A DNA stretch of 64,000 nt from Tiliqua scincoides (taxonomy: Eukaryota; Chordata; Lepidosauria; Squamata; Scincidae), in contig NC_089829.1 of NCBI RefSeq assembly GCF_035046505.1, forward strand, positions 27,977,109 to 28,041,108, read 5' to 3'. Positions 12,560 through 24,036 of the stretch are shown piece after piece. Position numbers and translations under genes: made by a program. The notes beneath the pieces were generated by a model. It saw only the letters and a program-made list of their open reading frames with translations. It ran no database searches and was not told where the DNA came from. Position 1 is the stretch's first letter, and each line of letters opens with the position of its first letter.

Positions 12560-12995
12560 AAGAATAAATAAATATTTTGAGCCCTCTGCATTCTGAAATG
12601 TGCCCCATTCCTGTTTCATTGAAAAGAAGGTCACCTGGGGTTGACTATCAGATCACCTGCTTGCTTTGGCCCAGAAGTGCCGTTCCTTCTTTGGCCATTT
12701 TCTGGGTGGCGCTGTACCAGGGAGCGTCAGGGGATTCAATCGCTGGGTGTGTTCACAATATGTTTGATGCTTCAGCCACCCACCCAGCCAAATGGGAAGA
12801 GACAGCTCCTCGGAGAGGGCATCATCACATTTTTATGCAACTCGCTTTGCAATTTGCGGGAACACCTTTAATTTCTCATGCCTTCCTGGGACGGTAAATT
12901 CAATTCCAGCTGACAGAGGCCGTAATTGCTCTGAACAGTGCAAAATGAACTGCCGCCCAAGTTTTAAACTCCATTTTCACAGTAGTAATTTAAGA
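12560..12995. promoter_or_regulatory. Candidate conserved non-coding element
   Basis: About 430 bp without TE words, with CpGs kept (GGACGGTAAATTC, GAGGCCGTAATTGC) and motifs such as TTTATGCAACTC and TAATTGC. No long conserved frame. It lies in the 3' flank of HSD17B2. Purely inferential. Confidence 0.3.
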
Positions 12996-13067
12996 TTCTG
13001 TTATACCACCACCCCCCACACCCAGCCTCCTTCATGCCCATATCTTCTTGCTGATAACAGCAAGAGG

Positions 13068-13979
13068 CAGGGATGGGAACTCAAGTCAGCTGACTTGAGT
13101 CCCAGTCACAAAAATACATGCTTTTTGCTGACTCATGTACACTTGGATGTCAATGATTCCAGCACTGACTTGAGTTGAGGCCACTGACTTGACACTGACT
13201 CTCCATGCATGCAGACTAGAGTCTGTCTGGATGTGTTTGCTTACTTTTCTGTGGCATGAAAGACCTCAAGGGGCCTTCATTCACACCAGGTGAGCAGCAG
13301 GGAAGTTTCAGTCAGGAGGCAGGGAAGGGTTAATGTTTTGGTTTTGCATCATGCAAGAGGCAGGTGGGAGGGAGACAGTAGTGGGCTCTCTTGTCCATCT
13401 CTGAAGGAACCTATGATCATTGGATGAAGATCAGGGTTCTTGCCTTAGAATTGGTTTGAGAAGCCTAGGGAGGGGAGCAAAGGAGGGGGAAAACCAGGGG
13501 GAGGCAGATGGTAGCAATCACGCTTTCCAACTTCATGGTTCCTCATGGCTCCATTGTTACTTGGGAGGAGAAAGCCTCATTGAATGACTGGCACAAATGG
13601 GACTACTTCTGAGTAGGCCTGCAAAGGATTGGGTCATACTGGTAAGCCTCCCAGCTGCTGCATGTGACCCTCCTCCCTCTTGCTGCTTCTGTCCCAGCTC
13701 TCATGGAGTTCGTCCCACCCTCTCCCACCTTGTTTACAGATGGGATGGGAACATCAGAGGAGTATTAAATGAGAACACACACACACAAGCAGCAGCTCCA
13801 TCTTTTTCCATGGCTGACATTTGTATGGAAAAGACTCAGAACTCGAATCTTTTAGAGTTCCCAAAATGCTCTGGGCAACTCAGAAACTCCACATTCGGAT
13901 TTGTTTTTGAGTTGACTTAAAGGGGGTGAAGACTTGTGACTCAGCTCAAGTCAAGCCGTGCTAGGTTAGCCCATCTCTG
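13068..13979. mobile_element. Longer non-autonomous hAT-like element
   Basis: Inverted ends CAGGGATGGGAAC...CAAGTCAG and its diverged mirror CTCAAGTCAAG...CCCATCTCTG. Flanks gcaagagg (13060-13067) and gcatgaag (13980-13987) match 6/8. Interior of about 900 bp codes for nothing recognisable. Confidence 0.55.
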
Positions 13980-15600
13980 GCATGAAGCAAAAACTGGTCT
14001 CCATTGCTTTTTAATTTTCCTTAATTTATACCCTTCTGGAACCCTGCTGGTGTTCTGTACCAATGGGATGGTGAATGCCATACCCCTGCTATAGGGACTC
14101 AGTAACCGAAAGTAAGAGGATTTGACTCAGAAAGGGTAAGTTGGGGGAGGGGTAATGCAACATAAAAGGGGGGGGGGCAACCAATATTCTGCCTGTCCTC
14201 ACATTGGGGCTTCTTCAGGTGGAGTTCGCTTGACCTATCTCCTTTCCGTGGAGGCCCACTGGACAGCCCTTGGAAATGGTGCCATAATGTAGGGCCAAGC
14301 CCAGTTGGTACTAAGGGGCAGGGCCCATGACAGGGGGTTGCAGGAGGTAAATTGTACCCAGGACTGGGGTCAAAAAAAGGGCCAGGGAGTCAAAGGAGGA
14401 GGCACAGAAATTTCCTGGGATCTCAACTGGCCTCATGCAGAATGGAAGATGCAGGCCAGGTCTACCAGGAAGGTAGACCAGGGCTCTGCATCAGCAAGAC
14501 CATAAGATTGGGACTCCTGAAACCCTTCTGGCTCTTCGTCCCATTCTGTCTTCCACTGTTGCTGTCCTTCCCACACCTTGTTTTGCCCTCTCCCCCTTTG
14601 GAAAGAGGCCCAAAAGAAACTTTGTACCTCTTGATAAAATTCCTCTTGGAGGCCCTGCTAATGAGCCCGTCCCTTAAGGTGTGGGCCTCCCAATTTGGAG
14701 GGTGGCGTTTGGCTCCAGGCACATCTTCTGGCCCTGTGTGGCTACAGCCCCATGGCCTTGGCTCTAACTGTCTTCTGACTGGTCTAGGGGGCAGAATCAG
14801 TCCAAGCCCCCTCTGGGTGGACCGACTCTAAAGTTGGAAGCTAAATTGAAAAGCCAGGAACTCTGAAAGGACTCAGTACCTGAGTCTGGACCGCTGAGGA
14901 ACAGCCTTGGACAGTCTGAGACCCCTACCTGTTTCTGCTTGTATCCCTAGAATTTCTCATACAGATCTGTTGAGTGTATGTGTGTTTCTTCTGCTTTCTT
15001 TCACTGCTTTTGTTGAATAATTGCTGGGCAGCAATCCCAGCTGAGGCTGAGAAATGTACTCCTGGGATAGGATCTGATTTCCCAACAGAATGGGATGGAT
15101 GAACTAACACCTTTCCATGACTGGGACTCAGCCTTGAGGCTAAGTTAACATGTTCAGAACAACACAAAAAAAGCTCCAGCTCGTTGAACTGACTGGTAGC
15201 AGATGTACAGCATGTAATCTGTAAAAGTTTCCACCTCCCCCATTTTATGGTGAAGATTCCGGAGGAAGTAAACTGTCAGGATAACCAGTCATTACTATGC
15301 CAGTATTTAGGTTTCTCAATCTAAGAAACAATGAATGGCAGACATGATGGTGAGAAGGATCAGCATGATAAGGCAAGAACCAGAGAAAAAGTGTTGATTT
15401 ACTGTTTGAATTTTTAGATTAAAAATGCATGCATCTCCAGGAGATAAGAGTTGGCAGAAGAGGTCTTCTTGACATGTGGGTTGTATTTCTCCCATGTAAA
15501 AGGTTAACCAGCTGTGCAGGGCTCCAGGCAAGACTGAGAAGGAAGGTTGTAGCTTGCCCTGAGGCTTAGCGAGGGCACCAGGTCTGGTGATGCTGTAGCA
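13980..15600. other. No gene; low-copy GC-rich region
   Basis: A G run lies at 14168. A 159-codon frame (14352-14831) and others are open but lack domains. I cannot assign 14200-15180 to a family; its long unique blocks could be part of an unrecognised repeat. Confidence 0.35.
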
Positions 15601-15932
15601 CAGGGGTATCAAACAAAAGGCCAGATATAGCCGGTGGAAGCTTTTTATATGGCCCTCAGGTTTTCAGCTGCTGAGCAGTGCTGAGGTGTTGTTACTGAAA
15701 GGGCAGCCCACGTGAAAATTGGGCTCTCCCATATCGTGTAATATGATCAAGATTTGCATATTTTCTCTTCTGTCATTTGCAGTTAATGAGTTCCTTAGTG
15801 AGAAAAAGTGCTTATTTTTGGTTATGACCTGATTAATGACATCACTTCTTGCCTAATGACACCACTTCTGGCCCTCAGCAGGCATCATGAATATTATTTG
15901 GCCCTCTGTATGAAACGTGTTTGATACCCCTG
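15601..15932 (+). mobile_element. Non-autonomous hAT element (family C)
   Basis: Perfect 14-bp inverted ends CAGGGGTATCAAAC and GTTTGATACCCCTG, with exact 8-bp duplication ctgtagca (15593-15600 and 15933-15940). Inverted relative at 28609-28855. Confidence 0.97.
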
Positions 15933-16191
15933 CTGTAGCATTTCACTGACCCTGTGCTTGCAGGCTAACACGGTAAAGAGTATTCAACCATCAAATGCTG
16001 TGGTAGGAGAAGGCAAGTAAAGGGATGACTTTGGTCCAGCTTAGGAGTGCTTAGCGCTTCATCTGTGCCCATTTTTAAACTCAGGCAATCCATCTAATGG
16101 CCGGGCACTCCTTACTCCCAAACATTTCTGCTCCCACACTCCCCTCTCCCCCACCATAATCACCTGAGTTGTTTTCGTCCAGTCAAGCAAA

Positions 16192-16876
16192 TTATGTATT
16201 GGAAACCTTCAGTCTCGAAAGACTATGGTATCGCGCTCTGAAAGGTGGTTCTGGCACAGCGTCTAGTGTGGCTGAAAAGGCCAATCCGGGAGTGACAATC
16301 CCTTCCACACCGGGAGCAAGTGCAGTCTGTCCCTGGTATGTCTCCCTGGCTATGGGCCTTCCTTCTTTGCCTCTTTGCCTCAGACTGTTGGCAAAGTGTC
16401 TCTTCAAACTGGGAAAGGCCATGCTGCACAGCCTGCCTCCAAGCGGGCCGCTCAGAGGCCAGGGTTTCCCACTTGTAGAGGTCCATCCCTAAGGCCTTCA
16501 GATCCCTCTTGCAGATGTCCTTGTATCGCAGCTGTGGTCTACCTGTAGGGCGCTTTCCTTGCACGAGTTCTCCATAGAGGAGATCCTTTGGGATCCGGCC
16601 ATCATCCATTCTCACAACATGACCAAGCCAACGCAGGCGTCTCTGTTTCAGCAGTGCATACATGCTAGGGATTCCAGCACGTTCCAGGACTGTGTTGTTT
16701 GGAACTTTGTCCTGCCAGGTGATGCCGAGGATGCGTCGGAGGCAGCGCATGTGGAAAGCGCTCAGTTTCCTCTCCTGTTGTGAGCGAAGAGTCCATGACT
16801 CGCTGCAGTACAGAAGTGTACTCAAGCAAATTAGGGAGTGGACATGTGTGCTTTTTTTCCAAGGGATCCTCTGCAT
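16192..16876 (-). mobile_element. LINE fragment, ORF2 C-terminal region
   Basis: The 217-codon minus frame reads LYCSESWTLRSQQERKLSAF, LRRILGITWQDKVPN, LKQRRLRWLGHVVRMDDGRI, PKDLLYGELVQGKRPTGR and a terminal cysteine cluster. Same family and nearly the same protein as 133-545, so both copies are young. 5' truncated near 16876, with the 3' end at 16192 in TTCAGTCTCGAAAGACTA. Confidence 0.88.
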
Positions 16877-17174
16877 CTAGAGGGCCCTTGGAGCAACCCA
16901 GTTGGCTGGGGGGCAAGGATGAAAAGCCCTTGCAAGACCTGCCCTCCAGCCATGCATGCTTGGCAGTGACAGAGAACAGCTTTAAGAAAGAGCATTCTGC
17001 CTGATGAATGGGGCACTGCCAATATATTACATGACCTTTAATTTTCATTTTGCACCCCATGTGCTGGTTACCTTAAGGTAGGTGTGACCACTGTCCTATT
17101 CTAGAAAGGAAGAAGGACTTTGCAAGCCATCCAACACAGCTTGCAGTGATGTATTGTGTAGGAGGTGGTGAAGT

Positions 17175-17175
17175 T

Positions 17176-17239
<64 letters not shown>
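17175..17239. repeat. (TTTC)n microsatellite
   Basis: About 16 perfect TTTC units; gives Lys/Glu-rich artefact frames on the minus strand. Confidence 0.97.
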
Positions 17240-17240
<1 letters not shown>

Positions 17241-18202
17241 TGATTTGAACAGAAGTTGGAACATCCCCCATGGAAGAATGAACTGTCATTACTCCAAATG
17301 GAAGGAACAATGAATGGCAAGTGTGACAGCAAAGATGGATCAGTGTGACAAACACCTCCTTGCCAGTGGCAAGACCAGGGAAAGATTTATTCATTTCCCA
17401 CTTGGACTTTTAGTAAGAACAAATGGAAGCAGTGCCAAGAAGTAATGCAAAACAGATTTTTTGGCCACAGTGTGACTGCCGGCCTTCTCATTCCTCACAG
17501 ATCCCTGTGATGTTACTTATGTAAATTCAATCAGGCCTGATCCAAGAACTTTCGGAGCCCAAGTCAGCCAAATACTGCAACCCCCTCCATGTTGTGATGT
17601 ACCAGTCCCTGCCCCTCCCACGACCTGGATTTGAATGGGGGAAGTGTGGAAGAGACAAGAGTGGTAGTCTAGAGTGTCAGATGATCTAGTTCACCAGCCT
17701 TCTCTCCTCCACTTCCTCTTCCACTCTGTTCCCCTCTTCTGTTTTCAATTCAAGTGGGAGGAGGAGCAACAAAGGCAAGCCATTAGATGACCACCTCTGT
17801 AAGCTTTGTGGCTGGGTCAGACCCCTGAGAGAGGGAGTTCCCAGGCCTGAGTGCCAACACAGGGAAGGCTCTGTCATTGTATGCCCTGCAAAAATGTTCC
17901 TGCTTTCAAAAAAGATTCACGAACTGAAAAAACCAGCAAAACAACAGTAAACTAATGTAGTCTAAATAAACAAATTAACAATAATGACCCTAAAAAAAAA
18001 AAATGCAAGGGCAATCCAAAAGAGCAAGAAAGGGAAAATCTGTTAATTATCAAAGGAATTAAGTATGATTTCCATTTCTCTTCCTTGCCTATCTTCCATT
18101 CAGCCTGTATACCACAGAGTCTTTGTGGTATTGCAGTTGGAATTAGACTATCAATGTATTTTTGCAAAGACTTACTAACCCCATAAACAGGAGTTTCAGA
18201 TT
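17240..18202. other. No feature recognised
   Basis: Unique-looking sequence with an A run at 17993; no frame, TE or signal I can name. Confidence 0.4.
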
Positions 18203-18287
18203 CCAATCCTATGCATGTCTACTCAGAAGTAAATCCCATTACAGTCAATGAGGCTTATTCCCAGGTAAGTGTGATAGGATTGCAGCC
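18203..18287 (+). repeat. Short 85-bp interspersed repeat, full length
   Basis: CCAATCCTATGCATGTCTAC at the left and GTGATAGGATTGCAGCC at the right, with TTCCCAGGTAAG inside. The mirror-image ends make it a miniature inverted-repeat-like element. Confidence 0.75.
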
Positions 18288-18714
18288 TCAGTCATCAGTT
18301 TCCAGCTCATTTCTGGAACTACTAAACAATTCAAGATAACAAATGCTGGATAAGCAGTATTTCCAAATCATATATGACACAATGCAAAGTTCAATGGGTG
18401 GGTGTGTGCTATGACTGAACCTTGTTCTTTTTGATGCCCTGTTAGTTTAACCAGGTCAATGTCAGCTACAGAACAGGAAGGATCCATGGGCGTGAGAAGT
18501 ATTGATACTGATATTTGCATCCTGTTGGCTGGCTTTGTAATTTCTTCACTTACGAAAAAAAGAGCTGTCCACAAATCATGCAGGGTGTGGAGAAAGTGGC
18601 TAGTGAGAAGATTTCCTTCCTCTCTCATACTGCTACTATGTGGGGGTCTTCAAAGGAAATTGACTGGCAGTAGATTCAACAAGCACAAATGACAATACAC
18701 AATTGCTTCAAATA
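18288..18714. other. No feature recognised
   Basis: Unique sequence between a short repeat and a LINE tail; open frames here show no domain. Confidence 0.4.
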
Positions 18715-18855
18715 ATCCCCTACTGGGCTCGATGACTTTAAAATAGATTAGACCAGATGGTTTGTGGAGGAAGATGAATGTATCAATGGCTATTAGTTGT
18801 GGTGGCTGTGCGGAACCTCCATCTTCAGGGGTAGCATATCTTTGAATAGAGGTGG
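18715..18855 (+). mobile_element. LINE 3' UTR fragment, second subfamily
   Basis: TTTAAAATAGATTAGACCAG then ATGGCTATTAGTTGTGGTGG and CCTCCATCTTCAGGGG, the same order as at 63350-63580. Old truncated L2/CR1-type tail. Confidence 0.55.
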
Positions 18856-18935
18856 GAGCCATTGCAGAGGAGCTTTCGTGATCTGGTGATCATGCACCTT
18901 GCTTGATGGTTTCATGATCTGGTGGGCCTGTTGAT

Positions 18936-19125
18936 GAACTAAGGGACCAGTTCTATCCAACTTTCCAGCACTGATGCAGCCGTGTTAATGGAGCATACGC
19001 TGCATCCTGTGGTGGGGGCCAGTCATGGAAGCCTCCTCAAGATAAGGGAACATTTCATCCCTTCCCTCAGGGTTACATTGCATCTGCATTGGTACTGGAA
19101 AGTTGGATAGGATTGGACCCAGAAC
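18936..19125. mobile_element. Miniature inverted-repeat element (TIR CCAATCCTATCCAAC)
   Basis: Left GTTCTATCCAACTTTCCAGC and right GGAAAGTTGGATAGGATTGG are inverted copies. Same family at 36346-36518 and 44394-44573. Confidence 0.75.
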
Positions 19126-19647
19126 TTTGGTACGAACTAGTGGAAACTGGAAACTGCCCAGAAACTCAGTTTTCTATCAGTATTGAAAAGACAAAAAGAC
19201 TGCCCACACAGAACATCTGAGGAAGAAGAAAACAAATACATCTCCAGAATGTTTTAATTCTTGCTTTTCTCCTGATTGACTGAGAAGAAAAGGAAAATGG
19301 AGGCTGTTGTGTGAAGACATTTATGAAAGAGGACGTCTGCACTTCCCTTGGGCTGCCTCTGAAAAAGTTGTTGAATGCCACAGCCTCTTTGGAGATGTAC
19401 ATGTTCACCGGAGGCATTGCAGGTTTAGAATATGCGCCATTAAAGTGTGACATTGTGCATTTGGTGACATTGCTTCAGGTCCGTAGCAGCTTGGGCATTG
19501 TGCTTGGAGTAGGGCTATTCATTATAACGTGCGGATTGCTGTCACGGCGTCCCTGATTGCCGCTCGGCACTCTGTGCAAAATGTGTGCTTTGACCACATT
19601 CATCCATCTTCTTCTCTTGTTAACCTTGTTTTCATTTAAAATCTTGG
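19126..19647. other. No gene; unique sequence
   Basis: Non-repetitive region; open frames on both strands (about 81 and 95 codons) lack domains. The stretch 19540-19645 keeps CpGs and could be conserved non-coding DNA. Confidence 0.35.
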
Positions 19648-19861
19648 TGTCTTGTGGTTCGAAGGCGGCAGGAGGGCTGTGTCACACTTACAGAACTAGT
19701 CTGATGCTCTAACAAGGGCAGAGCCCACCCCACCAAGGAGCAGGGGAGAGCAAGCTGCTTCAGGTGGCTAATTGTGGTGGGGTGGTCTCTGCCCTTCTTA
19801 GAGCATCAGACCAGTTCTGAAGTGCCACACAGCCCTCCTGCCACCTACGAACCACAAGACA
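19648..19861. repeat. Long inverted repeat (foldback), arms about 87 bp
   Basis: Left arm 19648-19734 starts TGTCTTGTGGTTCGAAGGCG; right arm 19774-19861 ends CGAACCACAAGACA. Arms match along their length with about one difference in eight, separated by about 39 bp. Would form a strong hairpin if transcribed. Likely a foldback MITE. Confidence 0.85.
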
Positions 19862-20230
19862 GCACAACAGGACCCCCAGCACTCCCTCCTCCCTACAGCT
19901 GGCCTGCAGAATGAGGAAAGCAAACTAGAACCTTTGAAAGCAGAATAGCAGACCTTTGCTTTTCCTCTTTCTTATAGAAAAGGAAGGGGGTGGGGATTTC
20001 AAAGAAGGAAGAAAGTACAGGCATGTTTTTCATAGAAAAAAATAGAGAAAGAGAAGGACTGCTATTTGGTACTCTCCTCCAGGTAAATGCCTTAAGAATA
20101 ATAATTAACATCTATATAGGGCTTTCAAAGTGTGCATAGAACAACCTCAGACAAAGTGCTTTGCACACATGTAAAATGTTGATTATATTGTGACATTTTG
20201 CTGCCTGAAGCAGGGCATCAAACAGCAGCC

Positions 20231-20233
<3 letters not shown>

Positions 20234-20279
<46 letters not shown>
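20234..20279. repeat. (CT)n microsatellite
   Basis: Pure CT dinucleotide run of about 23 units. Confidence 0.95.
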
Positions 20280-20283
<4 letters not shown>

Positions 20284-20309
20284 TAAAAACACACCAAATC
20301 CTTTCTTTC

Positions 20310-20605
20310 ATAATAACATGAACCCGACTTGATCAGGCTACAGGCCCATCTATTCAGCTTCCTATGTTTCACAGCGGCCCACCAGATGCCTCCGGGTGTA
20401 CACAAGACAACAAGATTCCTGCATCCCATTGCCACTCCCTTGCATCTGGCATTCTGAAATAGTCTACTTCTAAAAGCAGGAGGTTGCACATACCCATCAT
20501 GGCTTGTAACCTGTGTTGGACTTTTCTTCTAGAAAGCTGTCCAATCCCCTCTTAAAGCCGTCTAGGCCAGGCGCCATCACTACATCCTGTGGCAAGGAGT
20601 TCTGC
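20310..20605 (-). mobile_element. L2/CR1-type LINE 3' end
   Basis: Reverse strand of GATCAGGCTACAGGCCCATC, then GCCCACCAGATGCCTC and CTTGTAACCTGTGTTGGAC. 3' UTR plus a short ORF2 remnant (TGTGGCAAGGAGTTC = NSLPQ). Moderately diverged. Confidence 0.8.
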
Positions 20606-21290
20606 TACTTTTAATTTTTAAAAGATTTTCTGACTGTTAAATGTGTGTCATCCAAGTAAGCCCTGCTCATCCAAGTAAGCCCTGTTTTGGTGTACTGAGA
20701 AAGGTCTACAGGAGTGTGGCAGGAGTTTGGAGCACAGAGGTTAAAAACAGCTAAAGAACTCTTCTGGGTTCTGTGGCTCTGTTTCTAAGCCAATGGTCTG
20801 TAGGAACAGATTGTCTGTCCCTCTTCCTCCCATGGCTCTGCAAGAAAATTTGTTGCCACAGAACCCAGAAGAATCTCCCAGAAGCTGGAAGTAACATCAG
20901 AAGAGGCAAAGACCATAGAGAACACAATACAGGTCAGTGTGCTATGGAGGAAAAATCACTGGTCTAATTGCATGCATATTTTCAAACGTTGAAACATTAA
21001 AACAGATCCCATTTAGGGGACTGAGATGGATCAGGACCACATTGTGGACGTAAGGAACCTCTTTCCTAAGTTTTTCTGTCTCATATTTTGGGTAAGGGTT
21101 GGTTGGCTTGAATTACCTTTGGTTTCATTTCCTCTCTTTGAAACTTTAATTCTGTGATCATCATAGTCTCTGAAGTGCATTGTTACCAAAAGGGCTGTTT
21201 TATATAGGGGAATAATTACACTGCCCTTATTGGAAACTTCAGGACCATAAGCTGGATAACAAAACAGCGAAATGCAGAGAAATTCCCTTT
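20606..21290. other. No gene; contains a 22-bp hairpin
   Basis: CTTCTGGGTTCTGTGGC near 20760 is mirrored by GCCACAGAACCCAGAAG near 20855, with about 75 bp between. Otherwise unassigned. Confidence 0.4.
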
Positions 21291-22250
21291 TAGCTTAAGG
21301 AGGAGACTGAGAGAAAGATAACTTTTAATAAAAGATTAGATTTTTATTACAAAAGCACACAGGTAAACATAATGCACATGGAAAAATGATGAGTCTTGGT
21401 CCTAGTACTTGCATCTAGTGTACCTAGCTTCATGGTGGTTGCATTTGAAAAGTATTTGGTGCATCCGAGGAAATTAGAAAAGGATAGGTTGTAGGGAAGG
21501 ATCTTAGGGGTCCCTGGTCTGCCAAACCCAGTTGCTAACTAAAGATGGGGAGAGAAGGGGAGAAAAAAGGGGGGGAAGAAGGGAAAAGGTTCCAGATAGT
21601 TACCTTCCTTGTAGAGCAGTTGGATGGGAGGGGGGAAGAGTCCTGGGAGGAGGACCTTCTGCCTTGCGGGAGGAGAGTCAGAGAGAGAGAGCGAGCGTGT
21701 GCCAGCCTCTCTCTTAAAAATGGTTTTTGCTGACCTGGATGACCTGGATGTGACCTAGAGCTGACCTGGATGTGCTTGCTTACTACACACAGTGGGGTAC
21801 TTGGAATATGTAAAACATTGAAAGGATTATCAGCAAAATTCAATAGGGTCAAATGACTGTCTTCCTAGCTAGGGGAACCCACACAATAATAAGAATGCAG
21901 CAACCCAGGAAGGCAATTCAAATTTGCATAGAGTAGTTAAGCAGTGATTGAGTTACAACAATACAATGAATACAGTAATGTGAAACAATAGGAGACACTT
22001 AAGCAATGATTTACTATGCCAGACTTCTTCCTATAATGTATGATCAGGGAGGTGGATTTAAGATGCATATAACCACAGGGAAGTGGGGTTGACTTGACCC
22101 GATTGTGACCTGTGTGTGAGAAGTTTAATGTGTTTGCATAAACAGTGATTGGATTAGGAGACACTTTTGCATAAACAGAGATTGGGTTACAATGAATTAC
22201 TATGCCAGACTTCTCGACCCTCGAGGTGGATGTTGTCACCATGAGCTTGT
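21290..22250 (-). mobile_element. LTR-like fossil, probably a solo LTR
   Basis: Read on the minus strand: a U3-like part with a roughly duplicated enhancer-like segment (two copies of TCTGGCATAGTAA about 170 bp apart), a pyrimidine-rich stretch, and an R-like part with AATAAA near 21335. Total length near 950 bp. No internal gag, pol or env is recognised beside it. Termini and target duplication are not resolved, so the call rests on overall architecture. Confidence 0.4.
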
Positions 22251-22459
22251 GACTTTACCAGGGTTTTTGGAAAGGTGTGCTGGGAGAAGTGTGGCCTGCA
22301 TGTTTTAGTCCATAGTAACATAACCAGATATAAAAGCACAACTAAGGGGAAAAAAGGGGATTTTCACTTAACAGCATCACTTTTAGAAGTTGCCCAAGTG
22401 CCCACATATCCAATTGCATTGGAAGCCCGAAAGGTCACAAAATCTCCTTATGAAATATT

Positions 22460-22790
22460 TTAACAAGATGGGCTGTTATCCAGGAAAATAGAGAGCCAGG
22501 AAGTGCTGATTTTTTTAATCCTCTTTTTCATCCTTCCATTAATCTCTGCCAAGCAGGAAAGAACGGTAGGTTACAGCGTCTAACATTTATACTTGTTTAA
22601 AAAAATCATAATAATTAGATCATATTTGCTCTGCTTCATTTGTTTTCTCTTTTCCTGCCCTTTAATTAAATTATTACTGCCAGAAGTATTTCTCCCATGG
22701 CTTTCGGATCTGCCTTAACAAAAATTATGAAGATAGTATTTTCCCCCTAGATTTGTGGAAACTGTAATTATGATTCATAACACTTGTTCT
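22460..22790. promoter_or_regulatory. Candidate conserved non-coding element
   Basis: AT-rich, non-repetitive, with homeodomain-type words (TTAATTAAATTATTACTGCC, ATAATTAGATC) and no frame. Texture typical of developmental enhancers; inference only. Confidence 0.3.
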
Positions 22791-23290
22791 TAAGAGGTCT
22801 AGCCCAATCCTGTCTAAATCCTTGCACTGTGATGCAGGGATGCTGATGCAGCCATTGCTGTATCCTAAGGGGGAAATTTTGGCTGCTGGAAGTCTCCTCG
22901 GAGTAAAGGAATATTTGTCCCCATGCTCTGGGACAAGCCCCAGCAGTCACCAAGGGTTCACTTGAACCTGCACCAGCTATATTGATGGTGCAAGTCTGAG
23001 TTGATCCATGCAGGCTGATTGAGCATGGGAAGGGGGTTAGGATTCTGCATGCACTAGCACTACCAATCCCACCACATTCCAGGCCTGATCTGCCCACCCG
23101 CTGCCCCATCTCCTCCCGCCTCTTGTTACCTTCCTTCACCCCCTGCCCACTAAGCTGGACTTACATGGTCTGGCAGGCTGCTGGCGCACACAGGAATGTT
23201 CCGGCCTACCCACTGGTGCACTGGCTCTGTAGTTCTGTCTGTCTGAAACCTTGAAGAGCCACTGCTAGCTGACATGGATAATTCTGAACT
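22791..23290. repeat. Diverged GC-rich interspersed repeat
   Basis: AGCCCAATCCTGTCTAAATC near 22800, GATGCTGATGCAGCCATTGC, and later GAAACCTTGAAGAGCCACTG (a SINE-like word near 23247). Probably two old elements joined; boundaries not resolved. Confidence 0.4.
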
Positions 23291-23436
23291 CAATGGGGCT
23301 TTTTTGCCCACTTTGGAACTCAGCCATACCCCTGTCTCCAGTTTCAGAGCAGGCCCTGATGAGGCCTGATGTTATGGGGCTACTGTGCACATATTATGCA
23401 CTACCTAAGCACATAATGTCTGTACCTGAGTACACT

Positions 23437-24036
23437 TTTCCAAATGGAAAAGGTGCAAAAGAGAGCGACTAAAATGATTACGGGGCTGGGGCACCTTCCT
23501 TGCGAGGAAAGGCTACGGCGTTTGGGCCTCTTCAGCCTAGAAAAGAGATGCCTGAGGGGGGACATGATTGAGACATACAAAATTATGCAGGGGATGGACA
23601 GAGTGGATAGGGAGATGCTCTTTACACTCTCACATAACACCAGAACCAGGGGACATCCACTAAAATTGAGTGTTGGGAGAGTTAGAACAGACAAAAGAAA
23701 ATATTTATTTACTCAGCGTGTGGTCGGTCTGTGGAACTCCTTGCCACAGGATGTGGTGCTGGCGTCTAGCCTAGACGCCTTTAAAAGGGGATTGGACAAG
23801 TTTCTGGAGGAAAAATCCATTATGGGGTACAAGCCATGATGTGTATGCGCAACCTCCTGACTTTAGAAATGGGTTATGTCAGAATGCCAGATGCAGGGGA
23901 GGGCACCAGGATGAGGTCTCTTGTTATCTGGTGTGCTCCCTGGGGCATTTGGTGGGCCGCTGTGAGATACAGGAAGCTGGACTAGATGGGCCTATGGCCT
24001 GATCCAGTGGGGCTGTTCTTATGTTCTTATGTTACG
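23437..24036 (+). mobile_element. L2/CR1-type LINE 3' end, best-preserved copy
   Basis: Frame 23444-23839 (131 codons) reads MEKVQKRATKMITGLGHLPC, EERLRRLGLFSLEKRCLRGD, NTRTRGHPLKLSVGRVRTDK, VVGLWNSLPQDVV and LDKFLEEKSIMGYKP. The 3' UTR follows (CTGGACTAGATGGGCCTATG) and ends in repeated GTTCTTAT. 5' truncated; the intact tail frame suggests recent insertion. Confidence 0.92.

Noticed and set aside
14352-14831. 159-codon plus frame in a GC-rich block
   Set aside because: No recognisable family; overlapping frames on both strands are equally open, as expected from composition.
16223-16876. 217-codon minus frame as a host gene
   Set aside because: Matches a LINE ORF2 tail present in two further places in the window.
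23444-23839. 131-codon open frame as a host gene
   Set aside because: The sequence is the C-terminal signature of an L2/CR1 LINE and is followed by its 3' UTR.
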